Shown here one piece after another: positions 1 through 8,666 of a stretch of 64,000 nt of DNA. The position numbers and the translations under genes were made by a program. Location of the stretch: assembly GCA_944321895.1 (NCBI GenBank), contig CALUNA010000003.1, positions 62,001 through 126,000 of the forward strand. Direction: 5' to 3'. The DNA is from an uncultured Bacteroidales bacterium. Its GTDB lineage: Bacteria > Bacteroidota > Bacteroidia > Bacteroidales > Paludibacteraceae. A model generated the notes under the pieces. The model was not told the DNA's origin. It saw nothing but the letters and a program-made list of their open reading frames with translations, and ran no database searches. Positions within the stretch are counted from its first letter, which is position 1, and the number at the start of each line of letters is the position of its first letter.

Positions 1-510
1 AACCAAGGCCGAGCCGGTTTCTTTTTGCGGAACCATAATCAGGAAGAACGGGATAAAAATAAGCAGGGCAGGGATGAACAGATCTTTCAGAGAACGCACT
101 TTGTAGCCGTAGGAGTTCATGAAGCGTGCAATTGCCAGTGCGGTAGCTACTTTTGCGAATTCGGCAGGTTGCAGACTGACCGGTCCCAGGGATAGCCACG
201 AGCGCGAACCTTTTACATCTTCCGCCAGGAACGGTGTTATTATCAGTAGTGCAACGACGATGCCGTAAATGACATATGCAAAAAAGTTGTACATTTTTGA
301 ATCAATGAGCAGGAGTATTCCTCCTATTCCGATGGCAGTCAGGATCCATACAAACTGTTTGCCGGCACGATGCCCGAAATCAAGGATATTGGTTTGGTCA
401 AAGGTATAGCTTGCCCCGTAAATATTAAGCCATCCGAACAGGACCAGGGCTAAAAACATGATTATAGTGGTCCAGTCGAGTGCATATGTTATGCTAACGT
501 TTCTTGACAT
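1..510 (-). CDS. rodA: RodA, lipid II polymerase of the elongasome (N-terminal part, cut by window edge)
   Basis: The first 170 residues of a SEDS-family protein are visible and the reading frame leaves the window at base 1. RodA is the membrane glycosyltransferase that polymerizes lipid II during rod-shaped growth, working with PBP2. Several hydrophobic segments can be read, followed by the family-typical region around residues 100-125 (LAEDVKGSRSWLSLG, then LQPAEFAK). The ATG at 510 overlaps the last 17 bases of the PBP2 gene, so translation is probably coupled. It is the last visible gene of the purH-mreBCD-mrdA-rodA operon. Confidence 0.93.
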   Translation of the reverse strand, partial: MSRNVSITYALDWTTIIMFLALVLFGWLNIYGASYTFDQTNILDFGHRAGKQFVWILTAIGIGGILLLIDSKMYNFFAYVIYGIVVALLIITPFLAEDVKGSRSWLSLGPVSLQPAEFAKVATALAIARFMNSYGYKVRSLKDLFIPALLIFIPFFLIMVPQKETGSALV

Positions 511-2332
511 CTGGATTGATAACTGTTGTTGATATGCGGTTAAATAGATCTTTCCGTTTAATGGTTCCGTACATGTACTGTTCTATTAGCAAACTGGCTA
601 TCGGTGCGGCCCATGTGGCACCAAATCCGGCATTTTCGACAACGACGGCCAGTACAATCCGAGGGTTTTCTTTGGGTGCGAATCCTACGAACAGGGAATG
701 GTCCTTGCCCTGGCTGTTCTGTACGGTTCCTGTTTTTCCGCACATGGAAATGTCTGGCAGTTTATAATAGCGGCCTGTTCCATATTCAAACACGTGATAC
801 ATGCCTTCCTTGACGATGGAAAAGTGTTGTGATTCCACATTTGTCAAATGCTTGTGTTGTAGTAGTGAGTCGCATTTGTTCAGGTGTGGTGTGATGTAAT
901 AACCATCATTGGCGATGGCTGCAATGGCGTTGGCCAGCTGTAATGGTGTAACCAGAATCTCACCTTGACCAATTGACAGGGAACGGATTGTCAGCGCGCG
1001 CCAACCGGTTTCACCATAGTATTTTGTATAGAAATCCTTGGTCGGGATATAGCCTCTGGATTGTTCGTACAAGTCGGTGTCGCTGAATTTTTGTCCGAAG
1101 CCGAAACTCATTACATCCTTGCGCCATTGTTCATACTGCGCCTTGAAAAGGGCGTTTTTCTCTCCGTATCCGTTTTTTTCAAGTGTTTCCCGGAAGGCTC
1201 CCCAGAAATAAGGGTTGCAACTTTGTTCTATGGCGTTGAGCAAGGTAATTTTTGAGCCGTGGTGATGCGTGCATTTAATGGGTGTCGAGGCGGGGCCGTT
1301 GCACGGGAAAACGGATTTCTCCGTGATTCCTCCTTCCTGCAGGCATACCAATGCCTGAATGGTCTTGAATGTGGAGCCAGGAGAATATTGGGCCTGGGTT
1401 GCTCTGTTCATCAAGGGTTTGGTCTTGTCATGCACCAGATCAGCGTAATTTTCGGAGCGTGGCCGTCCGACAAGCAACGCCGGATTCCATGTCGGATTGG
1501 AGGCCAATGCCAGAATTTCGCCGGTTGCGGGTTCTATGGCAACAACGCTGCCGATTTTACCGCTTAGCAGTTCTTCCGCTGTAATCTGCAATTGTATGTC
1601 CAGCGTCAGTGTCAGGTCAGTGCCGGCATGCGGTTCTATGTCTTGTGCGCCGTTTTCATACCTGCCGATAATCCGCCCGCGGACATCGCGCAACATGATT
1701 TCCGTACCTTTTTCTCCGCGCAAGGCTTTTTCATAAGTGTATTCTATGCCGTCGCGGCCAGCATAATCTCCGCTCTGGTAATAAGGATCATCATCAAGCA
1801 TTTTTTGCGAAACCTCGCCGATACTTCCGAGAACATGTGCTGCATTCGGGTATGTGTAGTCGCGCAAGGTCCTGTTTTGTATGTATACGCCGGGATACAT
1901 GTATAGTGTTTCCTGTAAGGTCGCAATCTCTTCCGGACGTAGTTGTGTCATGAATATCTGTGGCGTATAACGAGAATAGCCGCGATTTTTCCGGCGGTCT
2001 TTGATACTGGCCATCCGTTCGTTGAAAAAGCCGGTATCTATGTTCAGGGCTTTGCAGAAGCCGGTTGTATCGAATTTATCGGACATTTCCCGCAGAATCA
2101 GGGTGATGTCGTAGGCTGGCTGGTTGAACACGAGCAGTTCGCCGTTGCGGTCGTAGATCAATCCGCGTGGCGGATATTGCGTTTTGCGCAACAGGGCGTT
2201 GCTGTCGGCACGCTCGGCATATTTGTCGTTCAAGATTTGCAGGGAAAACAATCGTATGATGTAGATGACAATGACGGTTGTCATGATAGCTGCTATGATA
2301 TATCTGCGTTTATATAGCGTGTCGTTGATCAT
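494..2332 (-). CDS. mrdA: Penicillin-binding protein 2, peptidoglycan transpeptidase
   Basis: A class B PBP of 612 residues that cross-links peptidoglycan in the periplasm as the partner of RodA. It has one N-terminal membrane anchor (about residues 11-31), a pedestal domain, and a transpeptidase domain. All three penicilloyl-serine transferase motifs are present: SxxK at S320-K323, SCN at 371-373 and KTG at 533-535. The length is normal for the family. It starts 6 bases after mreD and overlaps rodA, as expected for a tightly coupled morphogenesis operon. Confidence 0.95.
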   Translation of the reverse strand: MINDTLYKRRYIIAAIMTTVIVIYIIRLFSLQILNDKYAERADSNALLRKTQYPPRGLIYDRNGELLVFNQPAYDITLILREMSDKFDTTGFCKALNIDTGFFNERMASIKDRRKNRGYSRYTPQIFMTQLRPEEIATLQETLYMYPGVYIQNRTLRDYTYPNAAHVLGSIGEVSQKMLDDDPYYQSGDYAGRDGIEYTYEKALRGEKGTEIMLRDVRGRIIGRYENGAQDIEPHAGTDLTLTLDIQLQITAEELLSGKIGSVVAIEPATGEILALASNPTWNPALLVGRPRSENYADLVHDKTKPLMNRATQAQYSPGSTFKTIQALVCLQEGGITEKSVFPCNGPASTPIKCTHHHGSKITLLNAIEQSCNPYFWGAFRETLEKNGYGEKNALFKAQYEQWRKDVMSFGFGQKFSDTDLYEQSRGYIPTKDFYTKYYGETGWRALTIRSLSIGQGEILVTPLQLANAIAAIANDGYYITPHLNKCDSLLQHKHLTNVESQHFSIVKEGMYHVFEYGTGRYYKLPDISMCGKTGTVQNSQGKDHSLFVGFAPKENPRIVLAVVVENAGFGATWAAPIASLLIEQYMYGTIKRKDLFNRISTTVINPDVKKR

Positions 2333-2338
2333 ACGGGT

Positions 2339-2833
2339 TTAGTTTCTTTTAAGGAATTGCAGGGCTATGATTATTGCGATGGATACGGCAGAACTGATGA
2401 CGATGCGCAAGAGCGTAATCCACCAGTTCACAAAAGTCATTGTTTCCAGTGCCAGCAGTGCGGTGTGATGTATAACGGTTAACAAGACTACATATTTGAT
2501 ATAGGGCATGACACCGAACGAATGGAATGAAGGTATGTTTGTTATGCGGTTTTCTTCGGAAACGAACAGTTTGATGGCAAAATAGCGCAGATAGGCAATC
2601 AGCACGCATGCAAAGGTGTGTAACCCCAGTGTATTTGAGAACATGTCAATGGTCAATCCGAGTACGAAGCCGGCTATCAGGTCAAGCCACCGCGGGCATG
2701 AAACCGGAAGACTCAGGATGAACAAAATGTAAATATAGGGTGTGCAGAAGGTGAATTGCAGGTTGTTCAGGAACAGAACCTGCACGATAACCAGCAGTAA
2801 GAACCTCAGTATGTTTTCCGTAATTATTCTCAT
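2339..2833 (-). CDS. mreD: Rod shape-determining protein MreD
   Basis: A 164-residue, almost wholly hydrophobic protein with about five predicted membrane segments. MreD is the least conserved Mre component and links MreC to the elongasome in the inner membrane. Recognition rests mostly on size, topology and position between mreC and mrdA. The gene follows mreC by 9 bases. Confidence 0.88.
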   Translation of the reverse strand: MRIITENILRFLLLVIVQVLFLNNLQFTFCTPYIYILFILSLPVSCPRWLDLIAGFVLGLTIDMFSNTLGLHTFACVLIAYLRYFAIKLFVSEENRITNIPSFHSFGVMPYIKYVVLLTVIHHTALLALETMTFVNWWITLLRIVISSAVSIAIIIALQFLKRN

Positions 2834-2842
2834 GGATGTCAG

Positions 2843-3688
2843 TTAGTTTGGATTGTCGTTGGCCGTATTTTCCAGTGATTCCCATTCAGGGCGGTTGTTG
2901 TTCCGGATAACCCGCACATAGGAAAGTGTCCGGAAATTGACAGCAAGCCGTAGCTGGATGTTATAATAGGCATCATTCTCGCCCAGGCTGAATTCCTCTA
3001 CCGTGCCGACCGGAATGCCTTCCGGAAAAACGGAAGTTAAGCCGCTGGTGATTATGCTGTCGCCTTTGTTAACGTGCACATGGCGGGCTATGTCCATCAG
3101 GTTGGCGAATCGGTAGTCCTTGCCCTGCCATTCCACCGGTCCAATGTAGTTGTTGGATTTGAATTTGGAGTTGATGGAGATTTCCGGATTCAGGATGGGG
3201 ATTATGACTGCGAATTTTTCAGAAACGGTCTTGACGATGCCGACAACGCCATCTGTGGCAATTACGCCCATTCCGGGCATGATACCATCGCGTTTGCCTT
3301 TGTTTATGGTTATGTAGTTCTTGTATTTGTTGGTTGAATTGTTGATGATTTTTGCCGGTATGTATTGCAGGTCATTTTCAGCCGGAATATAGGTCGTGTC
3401 ATTTTGTTGGTTTCTGATTCGCCCCAGTTCGTTTTGCAGTTCCACAATTTGGTTGCGCAAGTCGGCATTTTCTTCGTTCAGCTTTATGTTGGCCTGTTTC
3501 AGTTTGAAAAAATCAATGACACTTCCGCTGACCTGGTACATGCGTGCGGCGATTGAATTTGCCGAAGATAAGAGCACGATGCGCTGATAGCCCGTGTTGT
3601 GTACAATCAGCAGAAAAGCCGTTGTTTCCAGTAGCAGGAACAGGAAAAAAATGCTGTAACGGATAAAGAATTGAATCAGATTTTTCAT
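2843..3688 (-). CDS. mreC: Rod shape-determining protein MreC
   Basis: A bitopic protein of 281 residues: a hydrophobic segment at about residues 9-30, a coiled coil near 65-95 (KLNEENADLRNQIVELQNEL), then the MreC beta-barrel domain with the typical GVVGIVKTVS and SGLTSVFPEGIPVGTV stretches. MreC activates PBP2 and RodA from the periplasmic side. An 80-base gap with an inverted repeat separates it from mreB upstream. Confidence 0.95.
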   Translation of the reverse strand: MKNLIQFFIRYSIFFLFLLLETTAFLLIVHNTGYQRIVLLSSANSIAARMYQVSGSVIDFFKLKQANIKLNEENADLRNQIVELQNELGRIRNQQNDTTYIPAENDLQYIPAKIINNSTNKYKNYITINKGKRDGIMPGMGVIATDGVVGIVKTVSEKFAVIIPILNPEISINSKFKSNNYIGPVEWQGKDYRFANLMDIARHVHVNKGDSIITSGLTSVFPEGIPVGTVEEFSLGENDAYYNIQLRLAVNFRTLSYVRVIRNNNRPEWESLENTANDNPN

Positions 3689-3705
3689 AAGTCAATGATA
3701 TGCCA

Positions 3706-3745
3706 CGAGCTACAAGTTGCTTTTTGGGGCATAACTTGCAGCTCG
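3706..3745 (-). promoter_or_regulatory. Inverted repeat between mreB and mreC
   Basis: Two 13-base arms (3706-3718 and 3733-3745) are complementary apart from one position and are separated by a 14-base loop. On the transcribed strand the stem is not followed by a T run, so it does not look like a full terminator. It could be a processing or partial-termination site that allows mreB to be expressed above mreC. That role is inferred. Confidence 0.4.
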
Positions 3746-3768
3746 CAATTAGACATTGGAACGTCTTA

Positions 3769-4788
3769 TTACCGGATCAGGAACGAGAACTTGTCCGTAT
3801 TTTTCAGGGCAATTCCCGTTCCACGGGCTACAGCCCGCAGAGGATCGTCCGCCACATAGAACGGAATGTTGATTTTGGTTGTCAGACGTTTGTCCAGTCC
3901 GCGGAGCAACGCACCTCCACCAGCCAGATAAATGCCGCGTTGGACAATATCCGCATACAATTCGGGCGGCGTCTGTTCCAGTGCGCTGAGTATGGCGTTT
4001 TCGATTTTCGCAATTGATTTTTCCAGGCAGTGGGCTATTTCCTGATAGGAAACCGGCACTTGCATGGGCAGTGCGGTCATTCGGTTCGGGCCGCTTACGA
4101 TATAGTCTTCGGGAGCGTCTTCCAGTTCCGTCAATGCGGAGCCGACCTCGATTTTGATGCGTTCCGCGGTCGATTCGCCGACTTTCATGTTGTGCATGCG
4201 CCCCATGTATTCAATGATGTCATCCGTCAGGTCATCTCCGGCAATCTTGATGGATTTGTTGCACACGATGCCGCCCAACGAGATAACCGCGATTTCAGTT
4301 GTTCCGCCGCCAATGTCGACAATCATGCAGCCTTCCGGGGCCTCCACGTCAATACCGATGCCGATAGCGGCAGCCATTGGCTCATAAATCATGTAGACTT
4401 CGCGGCCGCCGGCATGTTCCGAGGAGTCACGGACGGCACGTATTTCAACTTCCGTGCTTCCGGAAGGAATGCAGACAACCATTTTCAGCGATGGCGTGAA
4501 CATGCGGCTTTTCTGCGGAATCATTTTTATCATGCCGCGCATCATCATCTCGCAGGCGTAAAAGTCGGCAATAACACCGTCGCGGAGCGGGCGTATGGTG
4601 CGTATGCCTTCGTTTTCGCGTCCACGCATTTGGTGCGCTTTCTTGCCGATGGCAAGCAACTTGTCGGACCGCTTGTCCAATGCGACGACGGATGGTTCAT
4701 CTACAACGACTTTGTCGTTGCAAATCACAATGGTATTGGCTGTACCCAAATCCATTGCTATTTCTTGTGTGAAAGTGAATAGTCCCAT
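3769..4788 (-). CDS. mreB: Rod shape-determining protein MreB, bacterial actin
   Basis: A 339-residue actin-like ATPase that polymerizes under the inner membrane and positions the elongation machinery. The phosphate-1 motif (DLGTANTIV, residues 14-22), the phosphate-2 region (DIGGGTTEIAV) and the adenosine motif (GGGALLRGLDKRL) are all readable. Length is typical. It starts 33 bases after purH, so it is transcribed with that gene unless a promoter is hidden inside purH. Confidence 0.97.
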   Translation of the reverse strand: MGLFTFTQEIAMDLGTANTIVICNDKVVVDEPSVVALDKRSDKLLAIGKKAHQMRGRENEGIRTIRPLRDGVIADFYACEMMMRGMIKMIPQKSRMFTPSLKMVVCIPSGSTEVEIRAVRDSSEHAGGREVYMIYEPMAAAIGIGIDVEAPEGCMIVDIGGGTTEIAVISLGGIVCNKSIKIAGDDLTDDIIEYMGRMHNMKVGESTAERIKIEVGSALTELEDAPEDYIVSGPNRMTALPMQVPVSYQEIAHCLEKSIAKIENAILSALEQTPPELYADIVQRGIYLAGGGALLRGLDKRLTTKINIPFYVADDPLRAVARGTGIALKNTDKFSFLIR

Positions 4789-4821
4789 GTTATTGTGTTT
4801 TTGATTTTTGCTGTTGCTGTT

Positions 4822-6342
4822 TTAGTGTTTGAAATGTCTGAATCCGGTTGTTGCCATGGCAATGCCCAGTTCGTTGCATTTGTCAATGGATTTTTGGTCG
4901 TTGATGGAACCGCCTGGCTGTACAACGGCCGTGATGCCGGCTTGTGCGGCTATTTCCACGCAATCGGGGAACGGGAAGAATGCATCGGAAGCCATGACTG
5001 CGCCGTTCAGGTCGAAGTTGAAACTGTGTGCTTTTTCCACGGCTTGTTTCAGCGCGTCCACACGCGATGTCTGGCCAATGCCGCTTGCGCAAAGCTGTTT
5101 GTTCCTGGCCAGTACAATGGCGTTTGATTTGGAATGTTTGACTATCTTGTTGGCAAACAGCAGGTCTTCCTTTTCGGTTTCTGTCAGGTCTTTGTCCGTG
5201 ACTGTTTTCAGTTCGGAAACCTCTTCCACTTTCAAGTCCTTGTCTTGAACCAGCACGCCGTTCAAGACGGATCTGAACTGCATGGTTGCATCGGGATTCT
5301 TTTTTTGTATCAGAATGATTCTGTTTTTCTTTTGTGTCAGTATTTCCAGGGCATCCATGTCGTAGTCGGGTGCAATAACCACTTCGAAGAATATTTTGTT
5401 CATTTCCTCGGCTGTGGCTTTGTCTATGGCTGCGTTTGCAATGATAATGCCTCCGAATGCGGAAACAGGATCGCCGGCCAATGCATCTTTCCATGCGTCG
5501 CAAAGCGTGGGGCGCGATGCAAGTCCGCAGGCGTTGTTGTGTTTCAGTATGGCAACTGTTATGTCGTCAAAATCATTCATCAGGTTCACGGCTGCATCAA
5601 TGTCCAGCAGGTTGTTGTAGGAGATTTCCTTGCCATGGATTTGTTCGAACATTTCATCGAAATTGCCGAAGAAGAATCCTTTCTGGTGTGGGTTTTCGCC
5701 ATAGCGCAATGGTTTCGATTCGTCGAATGCGATTCTGAATGCCGATTTGTTGTCTCCGTCAAAGTAGTTGAAGATGGCACTGTCGTAATGGCTTGAAACG
5801 GCAAATGCTTCTTTGGCAAACCAGCGGCGTTCTTCCAGTGTGGTGTTTGCTCCGTGTTCGTTCAGCACATCCAGAAGCGGTTGATATTGTGCTTTGGATG
5901 CCACTATGACGACATCCTTGTAATTCTTGGCGGCAGCGCGTATGAGCGAAATGCCGCCGATGTCTATTTTTTCGATAATGGCCTGCTCGTCGGCGCCGGA
6001 AGCAACTGTTTCTTCAAACGGATATAAATCTACAATGACCAGGTCTATTTCCGGAATTTCATATTGGGCGATTTGTCGTTGGTCCTCTTCGTTGTCGCGC
6101 CGGCAAAGTATGCCGCCGAACACTTTCGGATGCAGGGTTTTGACGCGTCCGCCCAAGATGGATGGATATGTGGTCAGGTCTTCTACGGCTTGGCATGGAA
6201 TGCCGAGTGATTCGATAAACGATTGTGTCCCGCCCGTAGATAAAAATTCAACACCCTCTTCATGCAGTTTTCGGATAATCGTGTCCAGATTGTCCTTGTG
6301 ATAGACAGAAATTAAAGCTCGCTTGATTTTTTTTGTTGCCAT
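4822..6342 (-). CDS. purH: Bifunctional AICAR formyltransferase / IMP cyclohydrolase
   Basis: Catalyses the last two steps of de novo purine synthesis, AICAR to FAICAR to IMP. An N-terminal MGS-like cyclohydrolase domain (ALISVYHKDNL, then STGGTQSF) is followed by the formyltransferase domain (LRYGENPHQKGFF, KHNNACGLAS, DAFFPFPD, QPGGSINDQ). The reading frame is open ten codons upstream. The ATG at 6342 is chosen because it has an AGGA-like ribosome site and gives the family's usual 506 residues. Placement of purH before mreB is, from memory, common in Bacteroidales. Confidence 0.96.
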   Translation of the reverse strand: MATKKIKRALISVYHKDNLDTIIRKLHEEGVEFLSTGGTQSFIESLGIPCQAVEDLTTYPSILGGRVKTLHPKVFGGILCRRDNEEDQRQIAQYEIPEIDLVIVDLYPFEETVASGADEQAIIEKIDIGGISLIRAAAKNYKDVVIVASKAQYQPLLDVLNEHGANTTLEERRWFAKEAFAVSSHYDSAIFNYFDGDNKSAFRIAFDESKPLRYGENPHQKGFFFGNFDEMFEQIHGKEISYNNLLDIDAAVNLMNDFDDITVAILKHNNACGLASRPTLCDAWKDALAGDPVSAFGGIIIANAAIDKATAEEMNKIFFEVVIAPDYDMDALEILTQKKNRIILIQKKNPDATMQFRSVLNGVLVQDKDLKVEEVSELKTVTDKDLTETEKEDLLFANKIVKHSKSNAIVLARNKQLCASGIGQTSRVDALKQAVEKAHSFNFDLNGAVMASDAFFPFPDCVEIAAQAGITAVVQPGGSINDQKSIDKCNELGIAMATTGFRHFKH

Positions 6343-6369
6343 GAGTCCTACTATAAAAATTTGAGTAGG

Positions 6370-6401
6370 CAAAATTATAAAAAAATGTTCTTGGATGCAA
6401 T
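6370..6401 (-). promoter_or_regulatory. Promoter of the purH-mre operon
   Basis: A -7 box TAATTTTG (6377-6370 on the minus strand) lies 20 bases downstream of ATTG (6401-6398), close to the Bacteroidota consensus TTTG-N19/21-TAnnTTTG. The purH ATG lies 28 bases downstream of the -7 box. Confidence 0.6.
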
Positions 6402-6426
6402 AATTAAATTGTGGCGATGTGGAGAT

Positions 6427-7053
6427 TTATTTATCCGTGTTTTTGCTTTCTTCTCCTTTCAGTGTAGGCAAGCTGATGTGGTATTTTACGGCAATGATGC
6501 GTATCAGAATTACGGTAACAGCGGTTGCTGTGCCGGTCAGTGCGGTATGAAGCCCGATGAAATCGCATAAATAGTATACAAATCCGCCCAAAATGCATGC
6601 TATGGCATAAATGTCCTTGCGGAAAATCAGCGGTTCTTCGTTGATGAGTGTGTCCCGGAAAACGCCTCCGGCCGCACCGGTAAGTGTGCCCATGATAATA
6701 CCGACAAACATGGGGAAACCGGCTGCATTGCTTTTTTCAATGCCGACTACCGTAAACAATGCGAGCCCGATGGCATCGAAAATAAAAATGGTGTTGTGCA
6801 TGTGTATCACCTTGTCTCCCAGAATAAGGACAGCGATCAATGCAAATCCTGTCACAATCAGGTAGGATGGCTGTGTCATCCAGAAGGGTGTACAGCCCAG
6901 CAACAGGTCGCGCAGTGTTCCGCCGCCGACGGCTGTTACCAGCCCTATGACATAAGCTCCGAACCAGTCGAAGTGTTTGGCGGATGCAAGCCGGATTCCG
7001 CTGATGGCAAAGGCAAATGTTCCGATGTAATCGAGGATTGTTATGAATGTCAT
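6427..7053 (-). CDS. TRIC-family (YicG/UPF0126) cation channel-like membrane protein
   Basis: A 208-residue protein of about seven membrane segments made of two tandem repeats, each with a glycine-rich kink followed by an arginine: VGGGTLRDLLLG near residue 47 and AAGGVFRDTLIN near 132. Prokaryotic members form trimeric monovalent cation channels, but the physiological role is poorly known. It starts 12 bases after porX, so it is the last gene of the porW-porX unit. A functional link to secretion is not shown. Confidence 0.85.
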   Translation of the reverse strand: MTFITILDYIGTFAFAISGIRLASAKHFDWFGAYVIGLVTAVGGGTLRDLLLGCTPFWMTQPSYLIVTGFALIAVLILGDKVIHMHNTIFIFDAIGLALFTVVGIEKSNAAGFPMFVGIIMGTLTGAAGGVFRDTLINEEPLIFRKDIYAIACILGGFVYYLCDFIGLHTALTGTATAVTVILIRIIAVKYHISLPTLKGEESKNTDK

Positions 7054-7065
7054 GTCTGTAGACGT

Positions 7066-8613
7066 TTATTTCGGTGCCAGGGTAACGAGCGGCACCAGCA
7101 TTTCTTCCATGGAAACTCCACCGTGCTGCAGGGTGTTTTTGTAGTAGCTTACGTAGTAGTTGTAATTGTTCGGGTAGGCAAAAAAGTCGTTTTGTGTCGC
7201 GAAAATATAGGTGGAGCTGACGTTGGGACATGGTAACCCTATTTTCCTGGGTTGGGTGACTTCATAGACTTTCTGTGCGTTGTAGCTTAATGATTTGCCT
7301 ATTTTGTAACGCAAGTTCACGTTGGTGTTTTTGTCGCCGATGACTTTGACCGGGTCGGTGATTTTTACGGTGCCGTGATCGGTTGTTACAACTACCTTGC
7401 ATCTCATTCCGGCAATTGATTTGAATAGTTCGTATGTCGGCGAGTGCTTGAACCATGATTTTGTCAGCGATAGGTAGGCCGGTTCATCGTTGGCCAGTTC
7501 GCGCATCATTTTGCTTTCCGTGCGGGAATGGCTCAGCATGTCAATGAAATTGAGTACGATGACATTCAGTTGTTTCTGGCGGAGCTGGGGTAGCCTGCCG
7601 ATAAGTTTCTCACAATAGTCTGATTCGTTTACTTTGTTGTATGAAAAACTGTAATGTTTTCTGAAGCGGTCCAGTTGTGTCTGAATCAGCCGGTCTTCCA
7701 TGAGGTTCTTGCCCGTTTCCTCTTCCTCTTCGACCCATAGTTCTGGATACATTTGCTGGATTTGCAGTGGCATCAGGCCGGAAAAGATGGCGTTCCGTGC
7801 ATATTGTGTGGCTGTAGGCAGGATGCTGCAATACATGCTGTCATCTACGACATTGTAGAACTCGTTCAGGAGTGTTTGTATTACTTTCCACTGGTCGTAT
7901 CTGAAGTTGTCTATCAGGATAAAGAAAACACTTTCATTGTTGTCCAACAGCGGGAATATCCTTTTCTTGAAAATGTCGGGGCTGAGCATTGGACGTTCAC
8001 TGGTTTGTTCGAACCATGTTTCGTAGTTGTTACGGATGAATCTGGCAAATGCTTTGTTTGCATCGGCTTTTTGCGATTCCAACAGTTCCCGCATGCTTTT
8101 GTCGCTTTCCTGCAATTCGAGTTCCCAGTAGACAAGTGTTTTGTGTATGCCCATGAACTCATTCAGGGTGGTTGCCTTGTCTATGACAAAGCTGAGATCC
8201 TGGTATTCCTGCCGGTATGTGGTTGTCGTATGTTCGTTTATAATGTCTTTTTTGTGTATGTGTTTTTTCAGGGTCATTAGAATCTGGTTCGGGTTTACCG
8301 GTTTGATCAGGTAGTCGGCTATCTTGTTGCCGATGGCCATGTCCATGATGTTTTCTTCTTCGCTTTTCGTGATCATCACTATGGGTGTGGATGGATTTAT
8401 GGCCTTGATGTCTGACAGGGTTTCCAGTCCGCTTAGTCCCGGCATGTTTTCATCAAGGAAAACGATATCGAAGTTTTCCTGCTGGCATAGTTCCACGGCA
8501 TCCTTGCCGTTTGTGGTTGTGATAACTTCATAGCCTTTTTCTTCCAGAAAAATGATGTATGGGCGCAGCAAATCGATTTCATCATCAGCCCAAAGTATGC
8601 GCTCGGATTTCAT
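7066..8613 (-). CDS. porX: PorX, T9SS response regulator with PglZ phosphodiesterase domain
   Basis: A 515-residue protein with an N-terminal receiver domain (acidic pocket ADDE; phospho-acceptor Asp in FLDENMPG near residue 54; conserved Lys in LIKPVNP near 104), a helical linker, and a C-terminal PglZ / alkaline-phosphatase-like domain (LIDNFRYDQW near residue 240, TTDHGT near 412). PorX works with the histidine kinase PorY in the regulation of type IX secretion and has zinc-dependent phosphodiesterase activity in studied members. Its location next to porW supports the assignment. Confidence 0.93.
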   Translation of the reverse strand: MKSERILWADDEIDLLRPYIIFLEEKGYEVITTTNGKDAVELCQQENFDIVFLDENMPGLSGLETLSDIKAINPSTPIVMITKSEEENIMDMAIGNKIADYLIKPVNPNQILMTLKKHIHKKDIINEHTTTTYRQEYQDLSFVIDKATTLNEFMGIHKTLVYWELELQESDKSMRELLESQKADANKAFARFIRNNYETWFEQTSERPMLSPDIFKKRIFPLLDNNESVFFILIDNFRYDQWKVIQTLLNEFYNVVDDSMYCSILPTATQYARNAIFSGLMPLQIQQMYPELWVEEEEETGKNLMEDRLIQTQLDRFRKHYSFSYNKVNESDYCEKLIGRLPQLRQKQLNVIVLNFIDMLSHSRTESKMMRELANDEPAYLSLTKSWFKHSPTYELFKSIAGMRCKVVVTTDHGTVKITDPVKVIGDKNTNVNLRYKIGKSLSYNAQKVYEVTQPRKIGLPCPNVSSTYIFATQNDFFAYPNNYNYYVSYYKNTLQHGGVSMEEMLVPLVTLAPK

Positions 8614-8666
8614 AGTTTATGAGATTGAATTTGTTTTTGTGGCCATGCAATAATGGTGCCGCTTGC

